Assembly: GCA_947561715.1 (NCBI GenBank)
Contig: OX387197.1
Span: forward strand, 19,762,266-19,826,265
DNA from: Ascidia mentula
Lineage: Eukaryota; Chordata; Ascidiacea; Phlebobranchia; Ascidiidae
DNA length: 64,000 bases
Direction of reading: 5' to 3'
Both the position numbers and the translations under genes were made by a program. Positions 47,701 to 52,626 of the stretch are shown in pieces. The notes beneath the pieces were generated by a model, which was given only the letters and a program-made list of their open reading frames with translations, did not search any database and was not told the origin of the DNA. Each line of letters begins with the position of its first letter. Position 1 is the first letter of the stretch.

Positions 47701-48145
47701 TGACACTGTTTCGGTGTTTCAAAATGTTTCAAAAGAGGTGGTTGTTTGATTTACATACCTGAAATATAGGGCAGTGTTTTGTTGCTCTTATACGCTATTT
47801 ATCACTTTGTTTTTTCTGCTTGCGCAAGCTTAATTAGGCTACAGAGTTAGTGAGTTATGTTTGACATTTTATCCGATTGGAATTTTGCATTTTTCTTCTA
47901 TAGATGTACGTCTGGTTACAAGGGAGAGCGATGTGAAGAAGCTGGTTAGTAAATCTTGTAACAAAATTTCTGATAAGAATCGTGTTGTCGTCAAACGTAT
48001 CATGTCCGTAGATGGTTCTAGCGGTTCTTGGAAGATTGCTGTTGGTGTTGTTGGGGGAGTTCTGCTTCTTATTCTTATCGTCGGAGTTGCGGTTGTGATG
48101 CGATACAAGAGAAATCAGACCAGCGAGAAGTATCGCGACATTTAA
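8639..48145 (+). CDS. Gene 1: giant modular mucin-4-like membrane protein with six N-terminal unknown modules
   Basis: A predicted 82-exon gene of 10,590 coding nt and 3,529 residues; every exon joins its neighbour in frame. Order: signal peptide (8639-8705); six tandem unknown modules (9421-30181); FN3; EGFs; NIDO; AMOP; Cys-rich block; VWD with WGDPH; glycosylated segment; cadherin-like domain; about ten EGFs; FN3-like; SEA; two FN3; EGFs; one transmembrane helix; basic tail ending YRDI. Family knowledge: NIDO-AMOP-VWD proteins include MUC4 and SUSD2, which are surface adhesion or barrier proteins. The FN3-to-tail part is collinear with gene 2 at 51821-62235, which lacks the modules. Transposons occupy the introns at 10332-11940, 14239-19548, 26901-28171 and 38544-44144. 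Splice sites were read by eye. Two adjacent genes are possible, but no start, stop or second signal exon separates the modules from the FN3 exon. Confidence 0.8.
9421..12590 (+). CDS. Gene 1, unknown module copy 1 (exons A-F plus linker)
   Basis: Exons: A 9421-9575, B 9629-9684, C 9779-9875, D 10179-10331, E 11941-12062, F 12124-12203, linker 12546-12590. Key residues: RDGGWNMYDFGNE in A, WAEYNRTY in B, FSTLAVHPFVAFYY in C, VCEVYFYISK in D, VFGYILLS in E. Exon phases run 1-0, 0-2, 2-0, 0-0, 0-2, 2-1 and 1-1. The first codon is completed by the last base of the signal exon. The D-E intron is enlarged to 1.6 kb and holds a Gypsy integrase relic. Function unknown. Confidence 0.8.
10332..11940. 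other. Gene 1 intron enlarged by transposon debris
   Basis: Intron between exons D and E of module copy 1, 1.6 kb, against 200-900 bp for equivalent introns in the intact copies. It holds the Gypsy integrase relic; the remainder (10440-11300) has no recognisable feature. Confidence 0.6.
11300..11735 (-). pseudogene. Ty3/Gypsy integrase fragment
   Basis: On the minus strand, two broken frames carry the C-terminal part of a Gypsy-type integrase: a YASNGEAERFVQ motif around 11690-11720, the region containing the catalytic Glu of the DDE triad, then, after a frame change, GPLVYARNYSSAPKW near 11520-11555, typical of the post-core domain. Neither LTRs nor reverse transcriptase are seen, so it is an old truncated relic. 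Confidence 0.75.
12243..12281 (+). repeat. Local duplication of the end of exon F (module 1)
   Basis: CGATGCTAAGGANGTTGCAA followed by a cttttactgg tail occurs in exon F (about 12167-12199) and again about 80 bp downstream in the intron. The second copy has no usable context, so it is a small tandem duplication. Confidence 0.7.
12685..19755 (+). CDS. Gene 1, unknown module copy 2
   Basis: Exons: A 12685-12854, B 12924-12979, C 13105-13204, D 13697-13843, E 14129-14238, F 19549-19625, linker 19717-19755. Exon A is 15 nt longer than usual and reads GGGEDMFDEGN. The intron between E and F (14239-19548) holds a decayed BEL/Pao retroelement. Exon E reads VVYGYTLLS and exon F retains the E-x-T-M-x-x-M-L helix-like pattern. 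Frame is open throughout. Confidence 0.8.
14711..14818. mobile_element. hAT-like MITE (~108 bp)
   Basis: Ends TAGGGATGCACC and, as inverted complement, TAGTGATGCACC; the interior is rich in CCGAAT/ATTCGG palindromes. The TAGGGATGCACC type of end is common in non-autonomous hAT elements. It lies in the module 2 intron next to the BEL/Pao element. Confidence 0.7.
14990..19205 (-). mobile_element. Decayed BEL/Pao LTR retroelement
   Basis: A minus-strand element in the gene 1 intron 14239-19548. Degenerate direct repeats at about 14995-15165 and 18949-19201 are its likely LTRs (shared ends CCGAACGACAGATTCAGATT and CAGTACTATGCATGAGTGA); the left copy has an internal deletion. Between them, in broken frames: a Gag-like coiled segment (18404-18706), a protease-like stretch (17243-17461, with FLNQGSD), and integrase (15601-16028). 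Reverse transcriptase is not clearly readable. Frameshifts and stops throughout make it inactive. The description rests on short motifs only. Confidence 0.75.
15601..16028 (-). pseudogene. BEL/Pao integrase remnant
   Basis: One frame carries YSDNGTNFVGA, the second catalytic Asp region of a retroelement integrase (about 15950-15990). The adjoining frame carries VESILNSRPLT (about 15740) and FLRRWLREYMP, arrangements characteristic of BEL/Pao integrase C-termini. A frameshift near 15834 separates them. Confidence 0.8.
19925..22240 (+). CDS. Gene 1, unknown module copy 3
   Basis: Exons: A 19925-20079, B 20384-20439, C 20546-20645, D 20923-21069, E 21300-21418, F 22031-22107, linker 22205-22240. 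Signatures: DGGDDMFDEGNY, FAEYNHTY, FSTLAAYPF, TVCKVFF, VVFGYTLLS. The A-B intron carries a hairpin insertion flanked by 12-bp direct repeats. A possible second linker exon at 22335-22379 has no phase-compatible donor and is not needed, because the 22240 to 22442 junction is in frame. Confidence 0.8.
20127..20356. mobile_element. Hairpin insertion with 12-bp target duplication
   Basis: AACATTAATATC occurs at 20115-20126 and again at 20357-20368, bracketing an insert whose core (20134-20321) is an inverted repeat: AAAGCCAAAGCTAGAATGCT on the left, its complement on the right. Non-coding. It lies in the A-B intron of module copy 3. Confidence 0.75.
22442..24707 (+). CDS. Gene 1, unknown module copy 4
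   Basis: Exons: A 22442-22596, B 22656-22711, C 22874-22973, D 23344-23496, E 23947-24068, F 24221-24297, linker 24672-24707. Signatures: DGGNDMFDDGNY, LVEYNKTY, FSTLAVHPF, STCKVFFYVS, AVLGYTLLS. Exon F resembles the F exons of copies 1, 2 and 5. Splice phases are identical to the other copies. Confidence 0.8.
23738..23776. repeat. Short dispersed repeat, copy 2
   Basis: CCCTGGCAGGCTGTCGATCG followed by an ACCGTAT block is also found at about 3952-3980. Here it is followed by an (AAAC)n run at about 23788-23805. Possibly the end of a SINE-like element; too short to classify. Confidence 0.5.
25238..28207 (+). CDS. Gene 1, unknown module copy 5
   Basis: Exons: A 25238-25392, B 25464-25519, C 25630-25729, D 26028-26174, E 26341-26456, F 26824-26900, linker 28172-28207. 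Signatures: RDGGDDMYDYGNF, CVEYNQSY, FSSLAVHPF, SVCEVFYHISK, VFGYTLLS. The intron between F and the linker contains the Penelope-like insertion at 26959-28098. Confidence 0.8.
26959..28098 (+). mobile_element. Young Penelope-like insertion with 373-bp inverted arms
   Basis: GACGAAAACAATA at 26946-26958 is repeated at 28099-28111, a 13-bp target duplication. Inside are two inverted arms, 26991-27363 and 27726-28098, each 373 bp and almost identical (one difference noticed), around a 362-bp core encoding a GIY-YIG endonuclease domain on the plus strand. The coding frame enters the right arm after a one-base shift. GIY-YIG with terminal repeats identifies a Penelope-like retroelement 3' fragment. 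The near identity of the arms points to recent insertion. Confidence 0.85.
27358..27747 (+). pseudogene. GIY-YIG endonuclease fragment of a Penelope-like element
   Basis: Contains GVVYSIPCGGCSGVYIGETG, the GIY-YIG signature, then RLKEHQRDV and a downstream SQHVAESGH. No reverse transcriptase is present upstream, because the core begins inside the ORF directly at the left arm. The natural tail continues in another frame past 27726, so the reading frame is broken by one base near the arm junction. It lies in an intron and is not part of gene 1. Confidence 0.85.
28273..30181 (+). CDS. Gene 1, unknown module copy 6 (most diverged exon A)
   Basis: Exons: A 28273-28421, B 28488-28543, C 28625-28724, D 28816-28971, E 29123-29244, F 29901-29977, linker 30149-30181. 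Exon A has lost the DGGxDMYD core (it reads EWSSLYRGGNY), while B to E are well conserved (LAEYNRTY, FSAFAGYPF, SICEIFFYIAQ, VLGYTLLS). The linker joins in phase 1 to the FN3 exon at 30278, which links the module array to the mucin-4-like part. Confidence 0.75.
29360..29537. mobile_element. Hairpin insertion with 13-bp target duplication
   Basis: TAGTTGAAACTAT at 29347-29359 is repeated at 29538-29550. The insert begins with perfect 23-bp inverted arms (29360-29382 and 29425-29447), followed by about 90 bp of GC-richer sequence. Non-coding; it lies in the E-F intron of module copy 6. Confidence 0.8.
30278..31605 (+). CDS. Gene 1: FN3-like domain and EGF block before NIDO
   Basis: Exons: 30278-30517 (FN3-like, with ITGLIPEVTYTLEV), 30784-31026 (laminin-like EGF plus Ca-binding-type EGF, with DTNECQQTPSPCPVNSTC), 31128-31337 (two EGFs, CQNNGTC and CRNGGTC), 31488-31605 (DVDEC Ca-binding EGF). 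The last exon ends within GYR, and its sixth Cys comes from the next exon (GDGLKRC), so the EGF runs straight into NIDO. Extracellular. Collinear with gene 2 exons 52387-53664. Confidence 0.8.
31606..31883. other. Gene 1 intron between the last pre-NIDO EGF exon and NIDO
   Basis: Holds the hairpin insertion above. The donor is GTTTGA, a weak GT site, and gene 2 has GTTTGG at the same place, so the unusual donor is ancestral to both genes. Confidence 0.65.
31672..31834. mobile_element. Hairpin insertion with 11-bp target duplication
   Basis: TAAACGAATTA at 31661-31671 is repeated at 31835-31845. The core 31675-31805 is an imperfect inverted repeat starting AGAGCTGCAGACAGGT. Relics of the same family occur at 62852-62944. 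Confidence 0.8.
31884..34350 (+). CDS. Gene 1: NIDO and AMOP domains
   Basis: NIDO exons 31884-31991, 32061-32274, 32501-32671 and 33158-33362, with LLPYGESEND, MHVTSNGLISLG, ALIAAFWDDFHP and GRVYYQV, which are typical of nidogen/MUC4 NIDO. AMOP exons 33465-33728, 33919-34158 and 34231-34350, with GCLKW, CPCNSLQA, LYNCYQF, PRCCF and RRQCCVE, the Cys pattern seen in MUC4 and SUSD2. The exon ending at 33728 is followed by GCAAGT, a GC donor, where gene 2 has a GT donor. Strong protein conservation with gene 2 exons 53743-55935. Confidence 0.88.
34414..35666 (+). CDS. Gene 1: VWD domain with GDPH motif and following segment
   Basis: Exons 34414-34625, 34685-34772, 34845-35009, 35179-35322 and 35382-35666. 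The VWD starts FFWGDPHITTNDGVTYSFNG; in MUC4 the equivalent GDPH is an autocatalytic cleavage site. Later exons contain GYWDGTKENDF, many N-x-S/T sequons and an acidic GETGDTFQDHN stretch. Exons 34414-34625 and 35382-35666 are nearly identical in DNA to gene 2 exons 56003-56214 and 56870-57154, far more than their neighbours are. Confidence 0.85.
35923..38543 (+). CDS. Gene 1: cadherin-like segment and EGF array (first part)
   Basis: Exons 35923-36111 and 36233-36426 resemble a cadherin-like or Ig-like fold (NATDPDGHEV, TGIVTWTP, LIATDSLGGE). EGF exons follow: 36486-36645, 36828-37041, 37105-37257, 37601-37726, 37825-37978, 38049-38171 and 38421-38543. Repeated DVDEC, NIDEC, DLNEC and DIDEC mark Ca-binding EGFs. 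The last three exons each start and end in phase 0, unlike the phase 2/1 exons before them. Confidence 0.82.
39047..41446 (+). CDS. Transposon ORF1: C2H2 zinc-finger putative transposase
   Basis: Uninterrupted 799-codon frame. Two C2H2 fingers lie at the N terminus (C9/C14/H27/H31 and C40/C45/H58/H63). No other named domain is recognised by eye; a conserved-looking PPCLAHDMFEGVIQYD block with acidic residues lies near residue 460 and may be part of the catalytic core. A 3' splice site immediately upstream (CCTTTAG|GTACGATGG, exon from 39042) and a donor at 38934/38935 (AGAG|GTAAGT) predict a 5' noncoding exon. The stop TAG at 41444-41446 coincides with a second acceptor used for ORF2. The intact frame suggests recent activity. 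Transposase is inferred from the element context. Confidence 0.7.
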   Translation: MASQYNFVCSLESCKMSFVSIGPLLKHIKQHLRLGFEVACPVSTCNKRYRVVSSFSSHLSRCHTRYDTNTKAIAQVVVENESAFSEVGLPGLNVVECSQRVHNKADITRSCVWFYFMLQNKYLVPASTVKEIISHIHKLFSEHSANMQYTLKTVLANYDMSEDTVSKVLHDVNEQDHFQSLHESGPLKSAHLREQYLQSHFKYVAPVEIKLLLECNVEATFQYVPILQTLQALFTEETVQYQFLHPKSISSNFTDFSDGLLWKQNSLFTSNNKTLKIVLYQDAFEIANPLGSARGKHKLLGVYFTLANFYPYNRSKIDNFQLVLLCKDQHVNANTMDTVFRPLLNDLKTLENEGINLGFEEKVYGSILCIAGDNLGSHQIGGFTSNFSTASHICRYCTITQAEIQNDWTFESPMRTIESYNLCLKKKCSDMSSHIEGIKQNSVFHELQHFHVCSPGLPPCLAHDMFEGVIQYDMMLFVNYFGKKKWFSHDYINFKLKNFKYIHQDLLSKPARIVIGGKRLVGNASQNWCFLRLFPLFVLSNVKSVEDPVWKLLLTLRSITEIVTSSSIDKATVSHLKFLIFEYLHNRVLNFPRVPLRPKHHFIRHYPWAILQFGPITHTSTLRFESKHSYFKRAIRNKKNFINVCSTLAHSHQLLQACLLEKTFFGPDIVAVSPTTHFSSVIMGIIQSVGFDVFKCDMLTSAKFQGIIYAVGMLVVLSKFGYDLQVGDIQAICIVESKLYFVVYPKFLNFFPQYGVYEVQHQDGSFKCICIDDLLHKCPLYVYGVGLNQMVVLKQCICV
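41466..43533 (+). CDS. Transposon ORF2: SAM-like domain protein (SAMD3-like), seven exons
   Basis: Exons 41466-41661, 41738-41946, 42021-42523, 42582-42744, 42807-42870, 42938-43103 and 43407-43533 join in frame to 475 codons. The N-terminal 60 residues look like a SAM domain (LGVRELGDFRHLELEDLL). A middle block (FTIPWQRCSP, GKVPNLMQRKELI) and the C-terminal VFNIQYPE block resemble the SAMD3-like proteins often found in fish and cnidarian genomes; this is recalled family similarity, not a search. The start lies 19 nt after the ORF1 stop, just behind an acceptor at 41446. A poly(A) signal AATAAA lies at 43552-43557. Its role in transposition is unknown. Confidence 0.7.
44145..45136 (+). CDS. 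Gene 1: EGF array (second part)
   Basis: Exons 44145-44267 and 44454-44576 are 123-bp Ca-binding EGFs nearly duplicating the exon at 38421-38543 (same CPEGYxxLPNG ending, same phase 0-0), so this is a recent three-exon tandem expansion. Exon 45025-45136 is a shorter Cys-rich EGF (CGESKCFDPNGCPSGYSC). Gene 2 lacks this expansion. Confidence 0.82.
45203..46124 (+). CDS. Gene 1: FN3-like and SEA domain
   Basis: Exons 45203-45297 and 45360-45546 form an FN3-like unit (LTGLRPNTNYSLSARV). Exons 45635-45821 and 46006-46124 form a SEA domain: an amphipathic first half (LRQQYEGELLKGIKSVF, then FIAFR), then SGSLVASAIGS. The G-S-L-V position matches the G-S-V-V-V autoproteolysis site of mucin SEA domains. 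Gene 2 has GSVIGSAVGS at the same place. Confidence 0.8.
46258..48145 (+). CDS. Gene 1: two FN3, EGFs, transmembrane helix and tail
   Basis: Exons 46258-46368, 46551-46721 (FN3), 46856-47125 (FN3, with LNQATTYDFVVTIVTND), 47353-47484 (EGF), 47551-47629 and 47904-47944 (EGF split over two exons), 48012-48145 (transmembrane and tail). The last exon encodes SWKIAVGVVGGVLLLILIVG, then MRYKRN and a stop after EKYRDI. It is a type I membrane protein by topology: signal peptide, ectodomain, one helix, positive tail. Confidence 0.88.
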
Positions 48146-48607
48146 GAAATGTTGGGTCAACGCCACATACTGATATCGTAATTATTCATCCTGTAGTTTG
48201 GCAAGTTTAGTTTTGTATGTTTGGTGTGAAAATGTATTTTTTTTTAGAAATGTACTCATCGTCTTAGCGATGGATGTGCTCAAGGCTGTCTCGTTTATTT
48301 GAGTTAAAGATTTTTAGGTTTCGATTTGTAAAAATTTAAAAAAAGTTTTGCTGAAAATGTTGTTATTAAGCACGTTAGTTGTTTCTGTTATGTGAGGTAT
48401 CGTACCTACTTAACCCTAAAAAATATTTGGATCTCAACAAAACTTCAGGAGTAATTGTTCGCATGCTTAAATATATAGTTTCTAATTACGTTATTTCTCC
48501 GCTGTGTTTTATGGCATACAAATATACAATCAATGTAACATGTTGTAATTTTAGATGTGTATTTACAGAAATGATTACTCTTCACAATGGACATAAAAAT
48601 AAGCCTA

Positions 48608-48613
48608 AATAAA
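48608..48613 (+). terminator. Gene 1 poly(A) signal
   Basis: AATAAA hexamer 463 bp after the gene 1 stop codon, the first canonical signal downstream. Nothing coding lies between. Confidence 0.6.
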
Positions 48614-48916
48614 ACATTATATAGCGAAAATACGCAGCAGGCGAAGACAACTTTTTGAAGTTTTGCAACCTTGACTATGTAGTAACTTAATCTGTAATAC
48701 AAAATTGTGATATTTTCTTAACCTTTCTCATAAGCATGCTGGATATCTTAAAACAACAAACTTCACAGTACCAGGTAAAAGATAGCACAACAAATACGGC
48801 ATTGAGTTTTAAATAATTTCCTTAAAATATGTACATATAGGCCTTCAAACATAAAGTATATTTGGCGGTTATTCAGGTAGTAGGGTGGCTTTTTCGTTGA
48901 ATGTTTCCTGGGCACG

Positions 48917-48935
48917 AATCCCGATCAGGTTTTCT
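48917..48935 (-). repeat. Dispersed repeat shared with 24944-24962
   Basis: GAATCCCGATCAGGTTTTC here is the exact complement of GAAAACCTGATCGGGATTC at about 24944-24962, with some further similarity outside the core. It may be a fragment of a SINE or other family; there is not enough sequence to classify it. Confidence 0.5.
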
Positions 48936-49789
48936 TCTTGGTATATGGGTCGAGAGCTTAGCGACTGCTACTAATCACTCGCCCTTCCAAATTGGTTATT
49001 TATCCCCAATGCAAAAAATATCTGGATATTTGCCTCCTCCGGGATGGCATTATTGGTAATGCACCTGTACCTCCACCATCCGTTCATCATCCGGTTGATC
49101 CTCTTGTTCAGTGCTATTCAAAATGCGGTACACAAGTACGTCGGTACGCATGCAATCGACTGCCGACTGAATAATCTTTCTCATTTTCACAAATACAACA
49201 CAAAAAACACAGTTTGAGGGAATATCGGTTTGTTGTAGCCCAGCAGAATTCTATACAATTTAAGGAAGTAAACTTGTTTCCCTGCATTCTAATTACAGTT
49301 GACCTAAAAATATACTACATGTACACGGTAGAAATTCCTTGATAGTTGTAAAGGGATCTAGCCCTCGGTTAGGCATTGTTTATTTATCTGCGACAGCAAA
49401 TTATTTTAGTTCCTGAGTATAATGAAGCAACAAGCTTCGGATTTACGTCAGCAGACTTTATTAGACGGAAAAGGTGCCTCCGGTACGCTGAATGAAAAAA
49501 AATGGTCTTTTCTATATTGTATGTTTAGAAAAGGCGCACGACGAGAATAGTTACGGTGGTTCTGCCCAAGGACTGCATGAACGACGAATAATGCCCATTT
49601 GGAGCATCTTAATCCAAACTCTTGGCCAGTTTTTCAGGAGATAAGCGACGTACCTATGAATTAACAGGTGGTCATGTTATGCAAATGTAATGCTGGACCC
49701 TACGTCTAGGGGGCAATGCTGGAAAACTTCGGTGCGGTTAAGGACGAAAAGCGAAAACTGCAAGGTTGAAATTATCTTGCCTTGTTACC

Positions 49790-50300
49790 AAAGCGCCGAT
49801 AAACACAAATCACTGTGTTGCAGCAGTGCTTGGAGATGCACGTGGAGATGACGCTACCTTTGTGGCAGCCATGAATGCGCGGCGCTCCTCGCTCCTTGCC
49901 TGTCGTACAGTGGTAGCACGTTGTGCAAAAACACGTGGATCGTCAGAGTCAATTCGTATTTATTCAGGCATGCTTTGTAGAAAGATATGCCGAAAAAGAA
50001 AACGCGGCTTAAAGCGGCCTAACAATGGGCATTTCATTCATTCATTAATTCTTCTGGAGATCGGTTTCCAAGTTCAGATGTGTTTAACACTTTGTGCGCT
50101 CTTTCATAATCCGAGCAATAAGTGCTTATTAACCGCAGTTCTAGACATTTGTGCTTATCGTGGTCCGGCGGGTTTTCCAATAAATCCATCGCCATTCCTT
50201 GATTACCTTGGTCGTCATTATCCAATTATTTTAGATAGTGCTTTACCTCGAACATGTGGTCATTTTTATATTTGGACCTCTAGCTTCATTTTAAGGTCAT
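49790..50300 (-). pseudogene. Ty3/Gypsy-type gag relic
   Basis: The minus strand reads MDLLENPPDHDKHKCLELRL, then YERAHKVLNTSELGNRSPEE, the conserved capsid pattern of Ty3/Gypsy (Mag-like) gag proteins. After a frameshift near 50030 comes GRFKPRFLFRHIFL and a DPRVFAQRA segment, matching the region that normally follows. Two stops and one frameshift make it inactive. The 228-codon open frame on the opposite strand at the same place is an antisense shadow. Confidence 0.72.
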
Positions 50301-51820
50301 GTTTTAAAGATTGCCCTTTAATTCCACAAAGGTTATTTTCATTATTTAAAATGGTGTTATGGTTTCGCATCAAGTTTAACGGAACAGAAAACCGTAAAGT
50401 TTCAACGAGTAATTTGAGTTTTTTTTGGTATCGTCATTGCCCAAGTAAATAGTAGTTGGAAATTCAAACCTCAACGTATTGTTGGCGTGATAAACACTGC
50501 CAAGGCATTAACAAAAACTTCAACAACCGCAAGTTAAATATTTGCTATTCTTTTATCTCCCTCGCGGGTGGTTTGGAAATTTTCTACCAGTGTTTGACTT
50601 GGAAGTTCGTGTCACGACTTTATTTGTCCACGATTTTAGGGATATCAATTCAACTTGGCTATTATTCCTGAGGAAGAAGGCAAGTATTCACATCGTAATG
50701 TTAAACCGGATGTTTAACAATATTTTTGAAAATCCCGATTGTGAAGTGATAAGGCAGTACTTCACTTTAAACGGCCAATTTGGTGATTAATATCTGTAAA
50801 TAAAGTGATTGAGCAATTGGGCAACTGAGCGAAGCATGACGAAAAGTAAACTTTACTACATTCCGGTTTAATATGTCAACGTACAAGCGTGCGTCAATGT
50901 AATCCAGGAGACTCAATCCAAACCGTTTTATTAGTCTGCTTGTAAATTTAGGTACAGTGCAAATAAGTAGCCAAAGGAATATTCGCTATCTGTTGATATC
51001 GGATGTATGTTTTATTTTATTTGAGATAACTTTGAAATAAGCTAAGGCAAGAATTCCTTCATATTTGCCCTATATTAATGTTATTACTAATTTCAACTAA
51101 GTTCTTCTTTTCACGATGCCTCCATTCACGTAAAATAGAACCAAATAAGACACAAATTAAGTTCCATTCTCTTGAATATTGTTGAATTGTGTGTATAATA
51201 TTGAACTAAAACTTTTGAAATACCGCAATGAAATTTATTTCGTGTGCCTTGTTCATGAATCAAAATCACCGCGTTATTGTCGCCAAATACTGAGCAAACT
51301 TGGTAGTCACGTAAATGCGATTTACGAGATTTCTTGACAAAAGTTTTGTCAAACATTGGCATTCTTTAGTGTCGTTGAACCCCCTACCGATGTTGTAAAC
51401 CTAGCAGGGATAATGACAGGGCGTAAGGTAAAGCTACTATTATGATTGGGCTTGCACTAACACGTTTAACCATAGGCCTATTATCAAACAATTGCGCAAG
51501 AATCAGAAACGAGAGCGTTTATCGCTTCTAGCAAAATCTTTTTCTTCCCAATACCCTACCCAGCACTTTACGCTTTACATCGTTTTGAGATGGTGTTAAA
51601 GGTTGACGCCTACAGAGACATCGCTTCAAAGTTTGTGCACTTAAGTACGCAACAGATGTAATACAGGCAGCGATTCTTGATTGTGGATTATCATTTAATA
51701 TTCAAGTTGCAAACAATGGATTTTTCCCATTACGTCACTTGTAGTAGTGCTAGCGAGATAATCGTACATATTTTCAGGGAAAATAAGAGTCTTTTTTTGA
51801 TCTGAAAAGATTAAAGCAAA

Positions 51821-52626
51821 ATGGTTTACCTGAAGGCTGCAAGCATTTTATTATTGAGTATTTGCTTGGCCTCTGGACAGGAAGGTGAGTTCTACAATGA
51901 CATAACAACAAAGTACGTTTGAACTCATGAGTAAACTAAAAACTGAAAACGATACAAATGTTTGTTCATAAAATGCACATGAAGTTTAAACTTGAGCAGA
52001 AACAAATAAACGTAAATATTCGCTTACACTGCTTGTTTGATGTCTATTTGACATTCGTATCGGCGGCTTAAGTAAACGGTTATGTAAATACTATATATTT
52101 AACTGATAATTAGCACTAGGTTTCTTCATACAGAAGTCCACATTTGCAGTTTGCATTAACTTCCCTTTTCAGGCGAAACAAGTGGAAGCGGAGAAGAAGT
52201 TCAAACCACAGGTAGGCCTGCCAAGGGTTGTGAGAGATCACATAACCGGAATCGTAATGATTCGGTTCACGTTCTGGTTTGTTCGTTTGTACATACCATT
52301 ATTCTTGCATGGTTGCGATGTCATCTTGTTTTTTACTTTCGCAATAATCTCCTCGATGACTTTTACAGCAAAAGTTTTTTTTGTAGTAAATGGCTACCCT
52401 GGGACCAATGTAATTTTGTTGACCTTTACGAATGAATGGAGTTCTGCTGCGATTTTATCGTATTCAATCAAAGTGACCGGGGGAAGCTATGATGTTATTA
52501 CTACGGCTCCAGACGTTGAATCGTTTTTTATTACGAATTTAAGTCCAGGAGTAAGGTTCACTATAGAGGTGAAAGTGTTGGAGAATGATATGCAGACATC
52601 ATCAACTACACTTTATGTTACTACGT
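51821..52626 (+). CDS. Gene 2: signal peptide, linker and FN3-like exons
   Basis: Exon 51821-51884 encodes MVYLKAASILLLSICLASGQ plus one residue (classic signal peptide, phase 1 end). Exon 52173-52211 is a 13-residue acidic linker (GETSGSGEEVQTT). Exon 52387-52626 is FN3-like and aligns with the gene 1 exon 30278-30517. The phase-1 junction between linker and FN3 is the point where gene 1 carries its module array. Confidence 0.85.

Larger units (their letters stand above)
48614..51820. other. Intergenic region between gene 1 and gene 2
   Basis: Contains a short dispersed repeat at 48917-48935 and a Gypsy gag relic at about 49790-50300. No host exon is recognised in the remaining sequence. 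An acceptor-like TTTTCAG at 51771-51777 precedes the gene 2 start. Confidence 0.55.

Noticed and set aside
49766..50452. 228-codon open frame on the plus strand
   Set aside because: It has no domain and an unusual composition, and it lies antisense to a recognisable Gypsy gag relic, which explains the sequence better.
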